Positions 33,343 through 42,736 are shown, numbered from the stretch's first letter. The stretch is 64,000 nucleotides of DNA from Humibacillus xanthopallidus (GCF_006716675.1 NZ_VFPM01000004.1:372001-436000); one strand, 5' to 3'. Numbers and translations: made by a program. Notes: generated by a model from the sequence alone, not told the origin.

Positions 33343-34899
33343 TCAGGAGAGCAGAGCCCGCGCTGCGTTGTGCCCCGGGATGCCGCTCACGCCACCTCCG
33401 CGGCGCGCGCCGGCTCCCGCCAGCAGCACGTTGCCGTATGCCGTCTCGACACCCCACGTGCCCACCTCGGCGTCCTGCTCCGCCCAGGGCCACTGCAGAG
33501 AGCGGTGGAAGATGTTGCCGCCAGGCAGCCCCACGCTCTGCTCGAGATCGACGGGGCTCTTGACCTCGATGCACGGCTCGCCTGCGGCGTCTCGAGCCAC
33601 GACATCTGAGATCGGCTCTGCGAGAACGGAGTCGAGTGATCGCAGGGTCGCCTCGAGGGCGACTCGAGTAGCGGTCTCGTTGTCGGCCCGGAAGAGCCGC
33701 GCCGGCAGGTGCAGGCCGAAGAGGGTCAACGTCTGCGCGTCGCTGACCGCGAGCTCGGGCCCGAGGATGGAGCGGTCGCTCAAGGTGTGGCAGTAGATCT
33801 CGCACGGCGGAAGGTCGGGGATGCGTCCGTCGGCCGCCGCGGCATACGCCCGCTCGAGCTGGGCGTAGCCCTCGTTGATGTGGAACGTGCCCGCGAAGGC
33901 TGCCGCCGGCTCGGCCGTGGCGTCGCGGAGGCGGGGGAGCCTGGTCAGGAGCATGTTGACCTTGAGCTGGGCGCCCTCGACGTCGGCCTCGGTCGCGATG
34001 GGCTGGGCGCCCGCTGCGGCGAGCAGCCGGTTGAGCACGGCGGGGGCGCAGCCGGCGACGATGGTGGAGCCGGTGGCATGCCCGCGGCCCGCGGTGCCGC
34101 CCGCCCACGCGACCTCGCCCGTCGAGGGGTCGACGGAGGTCACCTCAGCGCCCGTGAGGATCGTCGCACCGGCTGAGACCGCTGCTGCGGCAAGGGAGTC
34201 GGTGAGGGCGCCCATGCCGCCGATCGGCACGTCCCAGTCGCCGGTCCCCCCGCCGATGAGGTGGTAGAGGAAGCAGATGTTCTGCCGCAGGTCGCGCTCG
34301 CCCAGCGACGCGAAGGTGCCGATGAGGGCGTCGGTCGCGATGATGCCGCGCAGCGTGTCGTCGGTCGTGACCGACTCGATGAGCTCACCCAGGGGGCGGG
34401 ACGTCAGGGCGTCGAAGAGCTCGTCGTCGTCGACGAGGGCGCGGACGTCGGCATGCGAGCGCAGCGGCGTGAGGACGGTGGGGAAGACTCTTTCGGCGAG
34501 GCGCGTCATCCGGCCGTAGAAGTCGGTCCAACCCGTGTGGGCGGCGTCGGAGCCGGTGAGGGCCCGGAAGGCCGAGCGGGTGCCGGCCTCGTCGACGTTG
34601 TCGACGAGCAGCCCGCGGTCGGGGTCGCTCGGCACCGGTGTGTAGGAGGAGTAACGCCGCCGGATGAGCCGCAGGTCGAGGTCGAGGTCGGTGAGGATCT
34701 GTCGAGGGAGCAGCGAGACGAGGTAGGAGTAGCGAGACAGGCGGGCGTCGACGCCGCTGAAGGCTCGGGCCGAGACGGCAGCGCCCCCGACGTGGTCGCT
34801 CCGCTCGAGCACCAGCACCGAGCGGCCGGCCCGGGCGAGGTAGGCGGCCGCGGTCAGGCCGTTGTGTCCGGCCCCGATGATGACGTCGTCGTAGTGCAC
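33343..34899 (-). CDS. Phytoene-desaturase-like NAD(P)/FAD-dependent oxidoreductase
   Basis: The 518-residue protein opens with YDDVIIGAGHNGLTAAAYLA, the dinucleotide fold of CrtI-like amine oxidase/desaturases, followed by VLVLERSDHVGGAAVSARAF. Near the end are GTWGVETAYGNVLLAGAGAR and GGGVSGIPGHNAARALL, the second FAD signature. The group (relatives of retinol saturase and CrtI) acts on carotenoids and other polyenes or on unknown hydrophobic substrates. No other crt gene is present here, so a carotenoid role is only possible. It is a single gene, and its stop is 9 bases from the tag gene's stop in convergent orientation. Confidence 0.85.
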   Translation of the reverse strand: MHYDDVIIGAGHNGLTAAAYLARAGRSVLVLERSDHVGGAAVSARAFSGVDARLSRYSYLVSLLPRQILTDLDLDLRLIRRRYSSYTPVPSDPDRGLLVDNVDEAGTRSAFRALTGSDAAHTGWTDFYGRMTRLAERVFPTVLTPLRSHADVRALVDDDELFDALTSRPLGELIESVTTDDTLRGIIATDALIGTFASLGERDLRQNICFLYHLIGGGTGDWDVPIGGMGALTDSLAAAAVSAGATILTGAEVTSVDPSTGEVAWAGGTAGRGHATGSTIVAGCAPAVLNRLLAAAGAQPIATEADVEGAQLKVNMLLTRLPRLRDATAEPAAAFAGTFHINEGYAQLERAYAAAADGRIPDLPPCEIYCHTLSDRSILGPELAVSDAQTLTLFGLHLPARLFRADNETATRVALEATLRSLDSVLAEPISDVVARDAAGEPCIEVKSPVDLEQSVGLPGGNIFHRSLQWPWAEQDAEVGTWGVETAYGNVLLAGAGARRGGGVSGIPGHNAARALLS

Positions 34900-34930
34900 C
34901 CCCTCACCCTAGGAGACCCTCGACTCGCCC

Positions 34931-35031
34931 CAATCGAAAGAGCAGTTCGTCGCCCTCCCGCGCGACCGCGCGGGCGTACTCGGCGGCGACGAACTGCTCT
35001 TTCGATTGGCGACGAACTGCTCTTTCGATTG
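34931..35031. repeat. Family B inverted repeat with a duplicated right arm
   Basis: Left arm 34931-34954 and right arm 34985-35008 are perfect 24-bp complements of the same sequence as the copy at 28497, again with a 30-base spacer. That spacer contains CCCGCGCGACCGCGCGGG. A second right arm follows at 35008-35031, sharing one base. It lies 31 bases upstream of the oxidoreductase start (34899) and 26 bases past the SGNH hydrolase stop (35058). Confidence 0.85.
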
Positions 35032-35057
35032 CTGTCGGGGGCCGGCCCCGGCGGTGC

Positions 35058-36113
35058 TCAGCTGCGCGCGGCGAGCTGGCGGGCGTCGTAGAGACGGTCG
35101 GCGGCGTCGATGCTCGCTCGGCTCGACAGGTCGACCCCGGCGCGTGCGGCAGCCGCCTTGGCGGCTGCCGTCGTGAGGTCGGGGGCGACGATGCGCTCGG
35201 GCGTGATCGTGCGATCGGCGGCGGCATACCGCTGGGCGTCGCGGGCGAGCGTGGCCGCGGACTTCTCCGCCTTGGCCGTCGTGGCGGCCACGCTGAGCGT
35301 CGTCGTCAGCCCGAAGGCGGGCTTCGTCACGACGGCGTAGCCGTCACGGTGACCCGCGATGTTGGGGTGGTAGCTCTCGCTGACGGGGCTGGACAGGCCG
35401 TTGATCCACTCGACGTTGTCGCACACCGCGTGCCCGACGAACTTCGTGGTGGGGTTGGCGAACTGGAAACCCGCCGCCGCGGCCGCGGTCTGCGTCTTGC
35501 TGTTGAGCAGGTCGGCGGTGGCGTTGAGCCGCGACTCCTCGGTGGGGGAGAACCACGTGAGGGCGTTGCAGTCCTCGCCGTTGAAGATGCGCGGGTAGCC
35601 GACGGCGATGACGCGCGCGGTGGGCGCCTTGCTCTTGATCGAGGAGTAGAGCGTCGTGAGGCGTCCCGGGAGGGTGTTGGTGATGAAGCTGTTGGCCTTG
35701 TCGATCGCGCCGTAGCAGTTGCTCAGCCAGCTCGGCTGGGCGCACGTCGTCAGCACGTTGGCGAAGCCGGCGTCGTTGCCGCCGACCGAGATCGTCACGT
35801 ATGCCGTCGTGCTCGTGAGCGCCGACAGCTGGGTGTTGGTCACGTCGGCGACCGTCGCCCCCGAGCAGGCGCGGAAGGTGAGGGCGAGGCTGAGTGCCGA
35901 CGCGTCGAGCGAGGGGTAGGCGTAGACCGAGCGCTGGCACGACGTGCCGTCGCTGATGTAGGTGCGGGTGCCGACCCCGGACGAGTACGAGTCGCCGAGC
36001 GCGACGTAGCTCGTGCCGGCCGCGGTGGCGGGCGAGCCGAGGGCGAGGGCCACGGCGGCTCCGGTGAGGGCGGTGACTCCGGCGGCGGCGAGACGAGAGG
36101 ACAAGCGCTTCAC
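35058..36113 (-). CDS. Secreted SGNH/GDSL hydrolase
   Basis: The 351-residue protein has a signal peptide (KRLSSRLAAAGVTALTGAAV..ATAAG). The SGNH blocks follow: YVALGDSYSSGVGT (Ser nucleophile), FRACSGAT, VTISVGGNDAGF (Gly and Asn) and SESYHPNIAGHRDGY (Asp-less His block). The fold matches Streptomyces-type extracellular lipases/esterases with conserved cysteines (CQRS, FRAC, TCAQ..NCYG, EDCN, AVCDN). The last 80 residues form an Ala/Lys-rich helical tail that the family core does not need. The ATG at 36113 follows AAAGGAGTGTGTC. Lipid or ester hydrolysis outside the cell is expected. Confidence 0.9.
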   Translation of the reverse strand: MKRLSSRLAAAGVTALTGAAVALALGSPATAAGTSYVALGDSYSSGVGTRTYISDGTSCQRSVYAYPSLDASALSLALTFRACSGATVADVTNTQLSALTSTTAYVTISVGGNDAGFANVLTTCAQPSWLSNCYGAIDKANSFITNTLPGRLTTLYSSIKSKAPTARVIAVGYPRIFNGEDCNALTWFSPTEESRLNATADLLNSKTQTAAAAAGFQFANPTTKFVGHAVCDNVEWINGLSSPVSESYHPNIAGHRDGYAVVTKPAFGLTTTLSVAATTAKAEKSAATLARDAQRYAAADRTITPERIVAPDLTTAAAKAAAARAGVDLSSRASIDAADRLYDARQLAARS

Positions 36114-36251
36114 GACACACTCCTTTGTGGATCGGGGGACTTGCTGCGGCAGGCCGGCGACACTCCTCGAGCTCTCCGTCGACGCCTCGGCGGGACCGCG
36201 TCGTCCCCACGGCGTCCTGTGTGTCTCACGTCCTCTACCGGACAGTAGGGC

Positions 36252-37415
36252 TCAGGCGGTGGCCCCGCCAGCGGAAACGACGGGATCGCCCGCCGACGGT
36301 TCGGAAGGCTTGTCGTCGACGATCGTGTGGGCCGCGTGCACGGTGTGGTCGCGCTGGTCGCCCAGCAGCGCGCCCACCCAGAGCGACTGCGGATCGACGT
36401 CGACGAGCACCGCCTTGACGAGCAACGTGAGCGGCACGGCCATGACCGCACCGATCGGGCCGAGGATGCCGGCCCACACGATGAGCGAGAGGAAGGTGAG
36501 GGTCGCCGACAGCCCCACGGCGTCGCCCACGAGCTTGGGCTGGATCACCGACTGGATGACGAGGTTGACGACGCTGTAGAGCACGATGACGGTCAGGGCG
36601 AGGCTCGGTCCACCCTCGAGCAGAGCCAGCACGGCCGGCGGCACGAGGCCGATGAGGAAGCCGATGTTGGGGATGTAGTTCGTGATGAAGGCGAGCAGGC
36701 CCCACAGCACCGGGGCCGGCACACCGAGCGCCCACAGCAGGAGCGTGTCGATGACGGCGACGGCGAGGCCGAAGATCGTCGAGACGAGCAGGTAGCGCCG
36801 CGTGCCGTGGGTGAAGCCCGACATCGCCGCGACGAAGCCGGGGCGCTCGTCGCGCAGCCGGTCGAGCGCGGTCGTGAACGAGCTCGCGTCCATGCAGGTG
36901 AAGAGCACGAGGGTGAGGATGAAGGCGAGGCTCGTCACGGACGAGAGCAGCCCGGCCAGCAGCCCGCCGAGGAAGCCGACCACCTTGCCGAGGTTGAGCG
37001 AGGAGAGCATCGTCCCGGCCTGCTCCGGGGTGACCCCGAGCGAGGTCAACCACTGCTTGACGTCGTTCGTCAGCGCGGTGGCCTGGTCGGCATACTGCGG
37101 GACGATCGCGGCGAACTGTGCGACCGAGACGACGAGCAGTGCGACGAAGGCGACGACCCCAAGGGTGACGGTGAGGATCGCGGCGAGGGCTCCCACCCAG
37201 GTGGGCAGTCCGCGGCCGACCAGGTAGGTGCGGATCGGCGCCACCGTGACCGTGAGGACGAGCGCGAGGAACGTCGGGGCGATGACGGACGAGAGGCGGT
37301 TGAGCCCCACGATGAGCACGAACGCCGCCGCGATCCCGACGATGATGATGAAGCCGCGCGGCAGCAGGGGGTGTGGTTCCCGTCGTGCAGGCAGCGCAGC
37401 AGGGTTCGCGCCCAT
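36252..37415 (-). CDS. AI-2E transporter family permease
   Basis: The 387-residue protein has about eight hydrophobic helices: RGFIIIVGIAAAFVLIVGL.., PTFLALVLTVTVAPI, GLPTWVGALAAILTV, then ITNYIPNIGFLIGLVPPAVL and SVIQPKLVGDAVGLS, the paired motifs of the AI-2E/PerM family. Export of AI-2 by TqsA is the namesake, but members also act as sodium/proton antiporters or have unknown cargo, so no substrate is assigned. The ATG 37415 start follows GGAGATCA; the much longer upstream frame to 37853 overlaps the SulP gene on the other strand and is rejected. It is divergent from sulP (211 bases). Confidence 0.85.
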   Translation of the reverse strand: MGANPAALPARREPHPLLPRGFIIIVGIAAAFVLIVGLNRLSSVIAPTFLALVLTVTVAPIRTYLVGRGLPTWVGALAAILTVTLGVVAFVALLVVSVAQFAAIVPQYADQATALTNDVKQWLTSLGVTPEQAGTMLSSLNLGKVVGFLGGLLAGLLSSVTSLAFILTLVLFTCMDASSFTTALDRLRDERPGFVAAMSGFTHGTRRYLLVSTIFGLAVAVIDTLLLWALGVPAPVLWGLLAFITNYIPNIGFLIGLVPPAVLALLEGGPSLALTVIVLYSVVNLVIQSVIQPKLVGDAVGLSATLTFLSLIVWAGILGPIGAVMAVPLTLLVKAVLVDVDPQSLWVGALLGDQRDHTVHAAHTIVDDKPSEPSAGDPVVSAGGATA

Positions 37416-37626
37416 TGATCTCCGTCCGTGGTGACCCGGCCGACGTCGGTCGCCGACCACCCGACCAGCGTCCCAGAGCGCCGCCCCGCCACTCTCACCC
37501 TCAGCGGGTGAAGGAGCGGCGCACGGCCGCGCCCTAGGTTTGAGGAGGCGGGCGGCGCGCCCGTCGACGGCCGGCCCGGACGGCCACGCCGGCTGCACGA
37601 GGAAGCGACCGTGGGGGCTCGATGAC

Positions 37627-39432
37627 ATGAGCGACGAACCGGTTGGCGACGAGGCCGCCGGCGCCACGGCTCCCCTCACTCGACGCGCGCGCCGCGAGCA
37701 GGAGCGGGGGAAGCGGCGGAAGATCCGCGTCCGCCCGGAGGCCTCCAGGCGACCCGACCGCAAGGGGCTGAGGCGCGACGCGACAGCCGGGCTGGTGCTC
37801 GGCATCGAGAGCGTTCCCGACGGTCTGGCGAGCGGCCTGCTGGCCGGCGTCAACCCGTTGGCCGGGCTCTACGCCTACCTCTTCGGGATGGTCGGGGCGG
37901 CTTTCGTCACGAGCAGCACCTTCATGGCGGTGCAGGCGACCGGTGCGATGGCGCTCGTCGTCGCCGACGCGGGGCTCGGCTCGAGCCCCGACCCGGAGCG
38001 CACCCTCTACACCCTCGCCGTGCTGACCGGCATCATCATGATCGCCGCCGGGCTGCTCCGCGGGGGCACCCTGCTGCGCTTCGTGCCGACCGCGGTCATG
38101 ACGGGCTTCGTCACCGCAGTGGGCGTCAACATCGTGCTCGGCCAGCTGGGCGCGTTCACCGGGGCCGAGCTCGAAGGGTCGGGTCGGGTCGCCAAGACGA
38201 TGGACCTGCTCCTGCACCCGGGGCAGATCGACCTCCCGTCGCTGCTCGTCGGGGTCGTCACCATGGCGGGGATCGTGCTGCTCCAGCGCACCCGGTTGGG
38301 CGCGATGGGCCTCGTCGTGGCCGTCGTCATCGGGTCCGCGCTGGCGGCGTGGGTGAACTGGGCCTTCGGGGCCGAGGTGCAGATCGTCTCCGACATCGCC
38401 GACGTGCCGCACTCCTTGCCGACGCCCGTGCTGCCCTCTTTGTCCGACGTTCCGGACCTGATCGTCCCCGCGTTGTCGCTGGCATTCATCGGGCTCGTGC
38501 AGGGCGCTGCGGTGTCGGCCGCGATCCCGAACCCCGACGGGCGCGTCTCCGACCCCACGCGTGACTTCGTCGGGCAGGGCGTGGGCAACATCGTGGCAGG
38601 GCTTTTCCGCGGCATGCCGGTCGGCGGGTCGATGTCGGCGTCGGCCCTCGTCGCGGCGAGCGGCGCGCGGAGCCGGTTCGCGCTCCTCTTCGCGGGCGGG
38701 GTCATGGCCATCGTGCTCCTCGCCTTCGCCGACGTCGTCGGGCTCGTGGCGATGCCCGCGCTCGCGGCGCTGCTCATCATCGTGGGGGCTGGGGCCATCA
38801 AGCCCGCACGGGTGCGGTCCGTCATCAAGACGGGCCGGTTGCAGACCGTCGTGCTCGGCGTGACGTTCGTGCTCACCCTCGTCGTGCCCGTGCAGTACGC
38901 GGTGCTCCTCGGGGTCGCGCTCGCGATCGTGCTCCACGTCGTCGAGCAGTCCAACCGCATCCGCGTGACCCGGCTGCTCATCGAGGACGACGGGCGTATG
39001 CGTGAGGTCGACCCCCCGCCCACCGTGCCCGCGCACGCGGTGGTCGTCCTCCAGCCGTACGGCAGCCTCTTCTTCGCGAGTGCCCCCACCCTGCGTGACC
39101 GTCTCCCGGTGGCCGACGCGAACAGCGAGGGGTCGGTGGTCATCCTCCGGATGCGTGGCATCGACGAGATCGGCCTCTCCCTCATCGGGGTGCTCAAGGA
39201 GTATGCCGCGTCGCTCGCCGCCCACGACTGCTCCCTCATCCTGACGCTCGGCAACGACCGGGTGCTGGGCCAGCTCCGGCACGAGGGTCTCGTCGACGCC
39301 CTGGGCGAGGGCAACGTCTACATGGGCACGGAGTGGCGGGGCGAGACGGTGCGCCGGGCCTATCGAGAGGCGCTCGAACGCGTTGACACGCCCGGCAATC
39401 GGCCCCCGACGGAGCCGCTGGACCTAGGCTGA
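37627..39432 (+). CDS. SulP family anion permease with STAS domain
   Basis: The 601-residue protein has a basic leader of 50 residues, then SulP helices starting RRDATAGLVLGIESVPDGLA with GVNPLAGLYAYLFG, LRFVPTAVMTGFVTAVGVNI and QGVGNIVAGLFRGMPVGGSM. Residues from about 460 form a STAS domain (AVVVLQPYGSLFFASA, SVVILRMRGIDEIGLSLIGV). SulP proteins import sulfate, bicarbonate or dicarboxylates. The GMPVGGSMS motif is typical, but nothing nearby reveals the anion. ATG 37627 is chosen as the last start before the basic leader. A PH-domain protein follows after 42 bases. Confidence 0.85.
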   Translation: MSDEPVGDEAAGATAPLTRRARREQERGKRRKIRVRPEASRRPDRKGLRRDATAGLVLGIESVPDGLASGLLAGVNPLAGLYAYLFGMVGAAFVTSSTFMAVQATGAMALVVADAGLGSSPDPERTLYTLAVLTGIIMIAAGLLRGGTLLRFVPTAVMTGFVTAVGVNIVLGQLGAFTGAELEGSGRVAKTMDLLLHPGQIDLPSLLVGVVTMAGIVLLQRTRLGAMGLVVAVVIGSALAAWVNWAFGAEVQIVSDIADVPHSLPTPVLPSLSDVPDLIVPALSLAFIGLVQGAAVSAAIPNPDGRVSDPTRDFVGQGVGNIVAGLFRGMPVGGSMSASALVAASGARSRFALLFAGGVMAIVLLAFADVVGLVAMPALAALLIIVGAGAIKPARVRSVIKTGRLQTVVLGVTFVLTLVVPVQYAVLLGVALAIVLHVVEQSNRIRVTRLLIEDDGRMREVDPPPTVPAHAVVVLQPYGSLFFASAPTLRDRLPVADANSEGSVVILRMRGIDEIGLSLIGVLKEYAASLAAHDCSLILTLGNDRVLGQLRHEGLVDALGEGNVYMGTEWRGETVRRAYREALERVDTPGNRPPTEPLDLG

Positions 39433-39474
39433 CGGCATACGGGCTGTCGGTGCCCACTGCTGAAGGAGGACGTC

Positions 39475-40137
39475 GTGGGGTTCCCCGAGAACGTGCTGGC
39501 CAAGGGAGAGAAGGTCGAGCGCGACCTGCACCCACACTGGCTCACGGTCGTCGTGCCGACCATCTTCGGGCTGCTGCTCGCCGCAGCCTGCGTCTTCATC
39601 GTCATCCAGACACCCGACGACGACACCGGCAACCTCATCCAGTGGATCGCCGTCGCCGTGCTCGTGCTCGTCGCGATCCCGGCGGTCGTCGTGCCCTACT
39701 TCCGCTGGCGCACGACGCACTACGTCATCACGAGCCACCGGGTCATGGTGCGCCGCGGCATCCTCACGAAGCAGGGCAAGGACATCACGCTGTCGAAGAT
39801 CACCGACGTGAGCTTCCAGCAGACGCTGCTCGACCGGATGATCCGCGCGGGGTCGCTGCACATCGAGTCGGCCGGTGACAGTCCCGACGAGAACCTCACC
39901 AACATCCCCAACAGCAACGTCGTGCAGCAGCTCATCAACCGGCTCATCGACGAGGACGACCTGCGGCGTCGCCACGGTCGCGGATACGTGTCCGAGGCTC
40001 CCGAGCCGTCTGCCGGTGAGCGCGACCTCGGCGGGGCCGACACGACAGCCGCGCCGCAGGGCGAGCGGGCCCCGCGGCCCGAGCTGGCCGAGGAGCGTCG
40101 CCGGGCGCCACGTGACCTGAGCGGCCCCGGCGACTGA
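39475..40137 (+). CDS. Bacterial PH-domain (YdbS/DUF304-like) membrane protein
   Basis: The 220-residue protein has two helices near the start (VVVPTIFGLLLAAACVFIVI and IQWIAVAVLVLVAIPAVVV). A bPH2 domain then faces the cytoplasm: WRTTHYVITSHRVMVRRGIL, KDITLSKITDVSFQQTLLDRM and GSLHIESAGDSPDENLTNIP. The C-terminal 60 residues are Arg/Glu-rich. YdbS-like proteins are linked to membrane stress in Bacillus, but the precise function is unknown. GTG 39475 is preceded by AAGGAGGACGTC. It may be cotranscribed with the SulP gene, since only 42 bases intervene. Confidence 0.85.
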   Translation: MGFPENVLAKGEKVERDLHPHWLTVVVPTIFGLLLAAACVFIVIQTPDDDTGNLIQWIAVAVLVLVAIPAVVVPYFRWRTTHYVITSHRVMVRRGILTKQGKDITLSKITDVSFQQTLLDRMIRAGSLHIESAGDSPDENLTNIPNSNVVQQLINRLIDEDDLRRRHGRGYVSEAPEPSAGERDLGGADTTAAPQGERAPRPELAEERRRAPRDLSGPGD

Positions 40138-40195
40138 GGGGGGCTCTCCGGCGCAGTCCCTGCCGGCACCGCCCGGCTCGTGGCACAGTCGGACC

Positions 40196-41962
40196 ATGAC
40201 GACGACGACCTCGACGACGAGCGCCACCGACGCCTACCGCGCCTCCCGTGACCAGCTGCTCGGCCTGCGGGGTGAGCACGAGCGGGCCGTCCGCGAGTTC
40301 GCCTTCCCCCACCTCGGCGACCGGTGGAACTGGGGCGTCGACTGGTTCGACGCCGTGGCCCGGGGCAACGACCGCAACGCCCTGACGATCGTCGAGGAGG
40401 ACGAGGCGGCGGCCTCGGTCACCTTCGACGAGATGGCGCGCCGGTCCGACCAGGTCGCGGCCATGCTCGCCTCGCTCGGGGTGGGGCGCGGCGACGCCGT
40501 CGTGCTCATGCTCGGCAACCAGGTCGAGCTGTGGGAGTCGATGCTGGCCGTCATCAAGCTCGGCGCCGTCGTCATGCCGACGACGACGGCGGTCGGCCCC
40601 GGTGACCTCGTCGACCGGATGGAGCGCGGATCCGCCCGCGCCGTGATCACCAACGCGCGCGAGGTCCACAAGTTCGACGACGTGCCCGGTGACTACGTGC
40701 GGATCGCCGTCGGCGGGTCGTCGGCCGACGGGGCACCCAACGACACCTCGGGCTGGGCCGACTACGCCGCATACCGCAGCCTCGAGGTGGGGCCCGCCGA
40801 GCACCCGGGCACGGGCCCGGACGACCGGATGCTCCTCTACTTCACGTCGGGCACGACGAGCCGGCCCAAGCTCGTCGAGCACACGCAGGCGTCCTACCCG
40901 GCGGGGCACCTGTCGACGATGTACTGGCTCGGGCTCCAGCCGGGCGACGTGCACCTCAACATCAGCAGCCCGGGGTGGGCCAAGCACGCCTGGTCCTCGT
41001 TCTTCGCGCCGTGGGCGGCGGAGGCCACGATCTTCGTCTACAACTACGTGCGCTTCGACCCTGCGGCGCTGCTCCGGGTGCTGCGCACCCACGACGTCAC
41101 CTCGCTCTGCGCGCCGCCGACGGTGTGGCGCATGCTCATCACGTCCGACCTCTCCGGCGGGGCGGGCTCGCTGCGCGAGGTCATCGGCGCGGGTGAGCCG
41201 CTCAACCCGGAGGTCATCGCGCAGGTCGAGCGGGCCTGGGGCCTGACGATCCGCGACGGCTACGGCCAGACGGAGATGACCGCCGCCGTCGGCAACACCC
41301 CGGGCTCGCCCGTCAAGCCGGGCTCGATGGGCCGGCCTCTGCCTGGATGCCCCGTCGTGATCGTCGACCCGATCACGAATGCGCTGGTGTCCGAAGCGGA
41401 CTCGTCGGGGGCGCGAGAGGGCGAGATCTGCCTCGACCTGTCGAAGCATCCCGTGCCGCTCATGACCGGCTACCAGGGCGACGAGGAGCGCAACGCCGCC
41501 GCGATGGCCGGCGGTTTCTACCACACGGGCGACGTCGCCTCGATGGACGCCGACGGCTATATCACCTACGTCGGCCGCACCGACGACGTCTTCAAGGCGA
41601 GCGACTACAAGATCAGCCCCTTCGAGCTCGAGTCGGTGCTCATCGAGCACCCGGCGGTCGCCGAGGCCGCGGTCGTGCCGGCCCCCGACGCGCTGCGCCT
41701 CGCCGTGCCCAAGGCCTACATCGCTCTGGCGCCCGGCTTCGAGCCGGGCGAGGAGGTCGCGCGCTCGATCCTCGCGCACGCCCGCGACAAGCTCGCCCCG
41801 TGGCAGCGGGTGCGGCGCATCGAGTTCTTCGAGCTGCCCAAGACGATCTCGGGCAAGATCCGCCGGGTCGAGCTGCGGGGGCGCGAGCGCGACCTCGTCG
41901 CCTCGGGTGAGCGGCCGCGGCTCGAGTGGCGCGACGACCAGTTCCCCGAGCTGCGCGGGTGA
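40196..41962 (+). CDS. AMP-forming acyl-CoA synthetase (medium-chain/ACSM-like)
   Basis: The 588-residue protein shows the adenylate-forming signatures: LLYFTSGTTSRPKLVEHT (P-loop), DGYGQTEMTAAVGNTPG, YHTGDVASMDADGYITYVGR (hinge Asp), DVFKASDYKISPFELESVLI and the catalytic Lys in PKTISGKIRR. It activates a carboxylic acid to its CoA ester via acyl-AMP. The ASSPGWAKHAW-type segment (ISSPGWAKHAWSSFFAPW) is typical of ACSM/benzoate-like enzymes, so medium-chain or aromatic acids are more likely than acetate. The ATG at 40196 gives MTTTTSTTSATDAYRASRDQ. Its stop overlaps the phosphatase start by GTGA. Confidence 0.9.
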   Translation: MTTTTSTTSATDAYRASRDQLLGLRGEHERAVREFAFPHLGDRWNWGVDWFDAVARGNDRNALTIVEEDEAAASVTFDEMARRSDQVAAMLASLGVGRGDAVVLMLGNQVELWESMLAVIKLGAVVMPTTTAVGPGDLVDRMERGSARAVITNAREVHKFDDVPGDYVRIAVGGSSADGAPNDTSGWADYAAYRSLEVGPAEHPGTGPDDRMLLYFTSGTTSRPKLVEHTQASYPAGHLSTMYWLGLQPGDVHLNISSPGWAKHAWSSFFAPWAAEATIFVYNYVRFDPAALLRVLRTHDVTSLCAPPTVWRMLITSDLSGGAGSLREVIGAGEPLNPEVIAQVERAWGLTIRDGYGQTEMTAAVGNTPGSPVKPGSMGRPLPGCPVVIVDPITNALVSEADSSGAREGEICLDLSKHPVPLMTGYQGDEERNAAAMAGGFYHTGDVASMDADGYITYVGRTDDVFKASDYKISPFELESVLIEHPAVAEAAVVPAPDALRLAVPKAYIALAPGFEPGEEVARSILAHARDKLAPWQRVRRIEFFELPKTISGKIRRVELRGRERDLVASGERPRLEWRDDQFPELRG

Positions 41963-42654
41963 GCTCCCCGGAGGGCCTCGCACACCGGCCCGAGCGCATC
42001 GTCCTCGTGCGCCACGGCGAGTCCGAGGGCAACGTCGACGAGACGGTCTACGAGCGGGTGCCGGACCACCGGCTGCGACTGACCGAGCGAGGGCTGGAGC
42101 AGGCCCGGGCGACTGGCGAGGTGCTGCGCGCCATGTTGGGCGGGGGCTCGGTGGAGGTTTACGTCTCGCCCTACGTGCGCACCCGGCAGACGCTCGCGGC
42201 CCTCGGGCTGCCCGTCGCGGAGCGCGACGTGCGGGTGGAGCCGCGCCTGCGTGAGCAGGACTGGGCCAACTTCCAGGACCCCGCCGACATCGCCGAGCAG
42301 AAGGCGCAGCGCGACCGCTACGGCCACTTCTACTACCGCTTCTCGCACGGCGAGTCGGGCGCCGACGTCTACGACCGGGTCTCGACGTTCCTCGAGTCGA
42401 TGTTCCGCAACTTCGAGACACCCGCCGCGCCGCGCAACGTCGTCATCGTGACCCACGGCCTGACGATGCGGCTGTTCTGCATGCGGTGGTTCCACTGGAG
42501 CGTCGACTACTTCGAGTCGCTCGAGAACCCCGCCAACGGACAGCCGGTCGTGCTGCGCCGCCAGCCCGACTTCCGATACCGCCTCGAGCGCCCGTTCGCG
42601 CAGTGGGACACCTCGGTCGTGCCCACCGAGCGCGAGCGGTCGAGCTGGCTCTGA
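41959..42654 (+). CDS. Histidine phosphatase (phosphoglycerate-mutase-like) family protein
   Basis: The 231-residue protein carries RIVLVRHGESEGNVDETVYE with the RHG nucleophile motif near residue 18, YVSPYVRTRQTLAAL, REQDWANFQDP and VVIVTHGLTMRLFCMRWFHW with the second catalytic His. The last part (RQPDFRYRLERPFAQWDT) is shared by a plant/bacterial 'AT-like' phosphatase branch of unknown substrate. GTG 41959 overlaps the acyl-CoA synthetase stop, so the two are coupled. A longer start at 41926 lies within the preceding gene. A GC hairpin follows the stop. Confidence 0.88.
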   Translation: MSSPEGLAHRPERIVLVRHGESEGNVDETVYERVPDHRLRLTERGLEQARATGEVLRAMLGGGSVEVYVSPYVRTRQTLAALGLPVAERDVRVEPRLREQDWANFQDPADIAEQKAQRDRYGHFYYRFSHGESGADVYDRVSTFLESMFRNFETPAAPRNVVIVTHGLTMRLFCMRWFHWSVDYFESLENPANGQPVVLRRQPDFRYRLERPFAQWDTSVVPTERERSSWL

Positions 42655-42685
42655 GCGGGCCCGAGCCGGCCCTGGCCAGACAGGC

Positions 42686-42715
42686 AGCCGGCCCTCGTCA
42701 GACGAGGGGCCGGCT
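42686..42715. terminator. Bidirectional hairpin between convergent genes
   Basis: AGCCGGCCCTCG and CGAGGGGCCGGCT pair with one bulged G around a short loop. It is located between the stops of the phosphatase gene (42654) and the bpa gene (42737). Confidence 0.6.
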
Positions 42716-42736
42716 CTCTGCGGGTGCCGCCCGCTG

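Noticed and set aside
28497..35031. CRISPR-like arrangement because of identical 24-base segments with 30-base spacers
   Set aside because: The two segments of each element are inverted, not direct, repeats, there are only two complete elements 6 kb apart, and no cas gene is present.
39944..42421. Open frame of 825 codons on the minus strand
   Set aside because: Antisense to the acyl-CoA synthetase and phosphatase genes; a GC-driven shadow frame.
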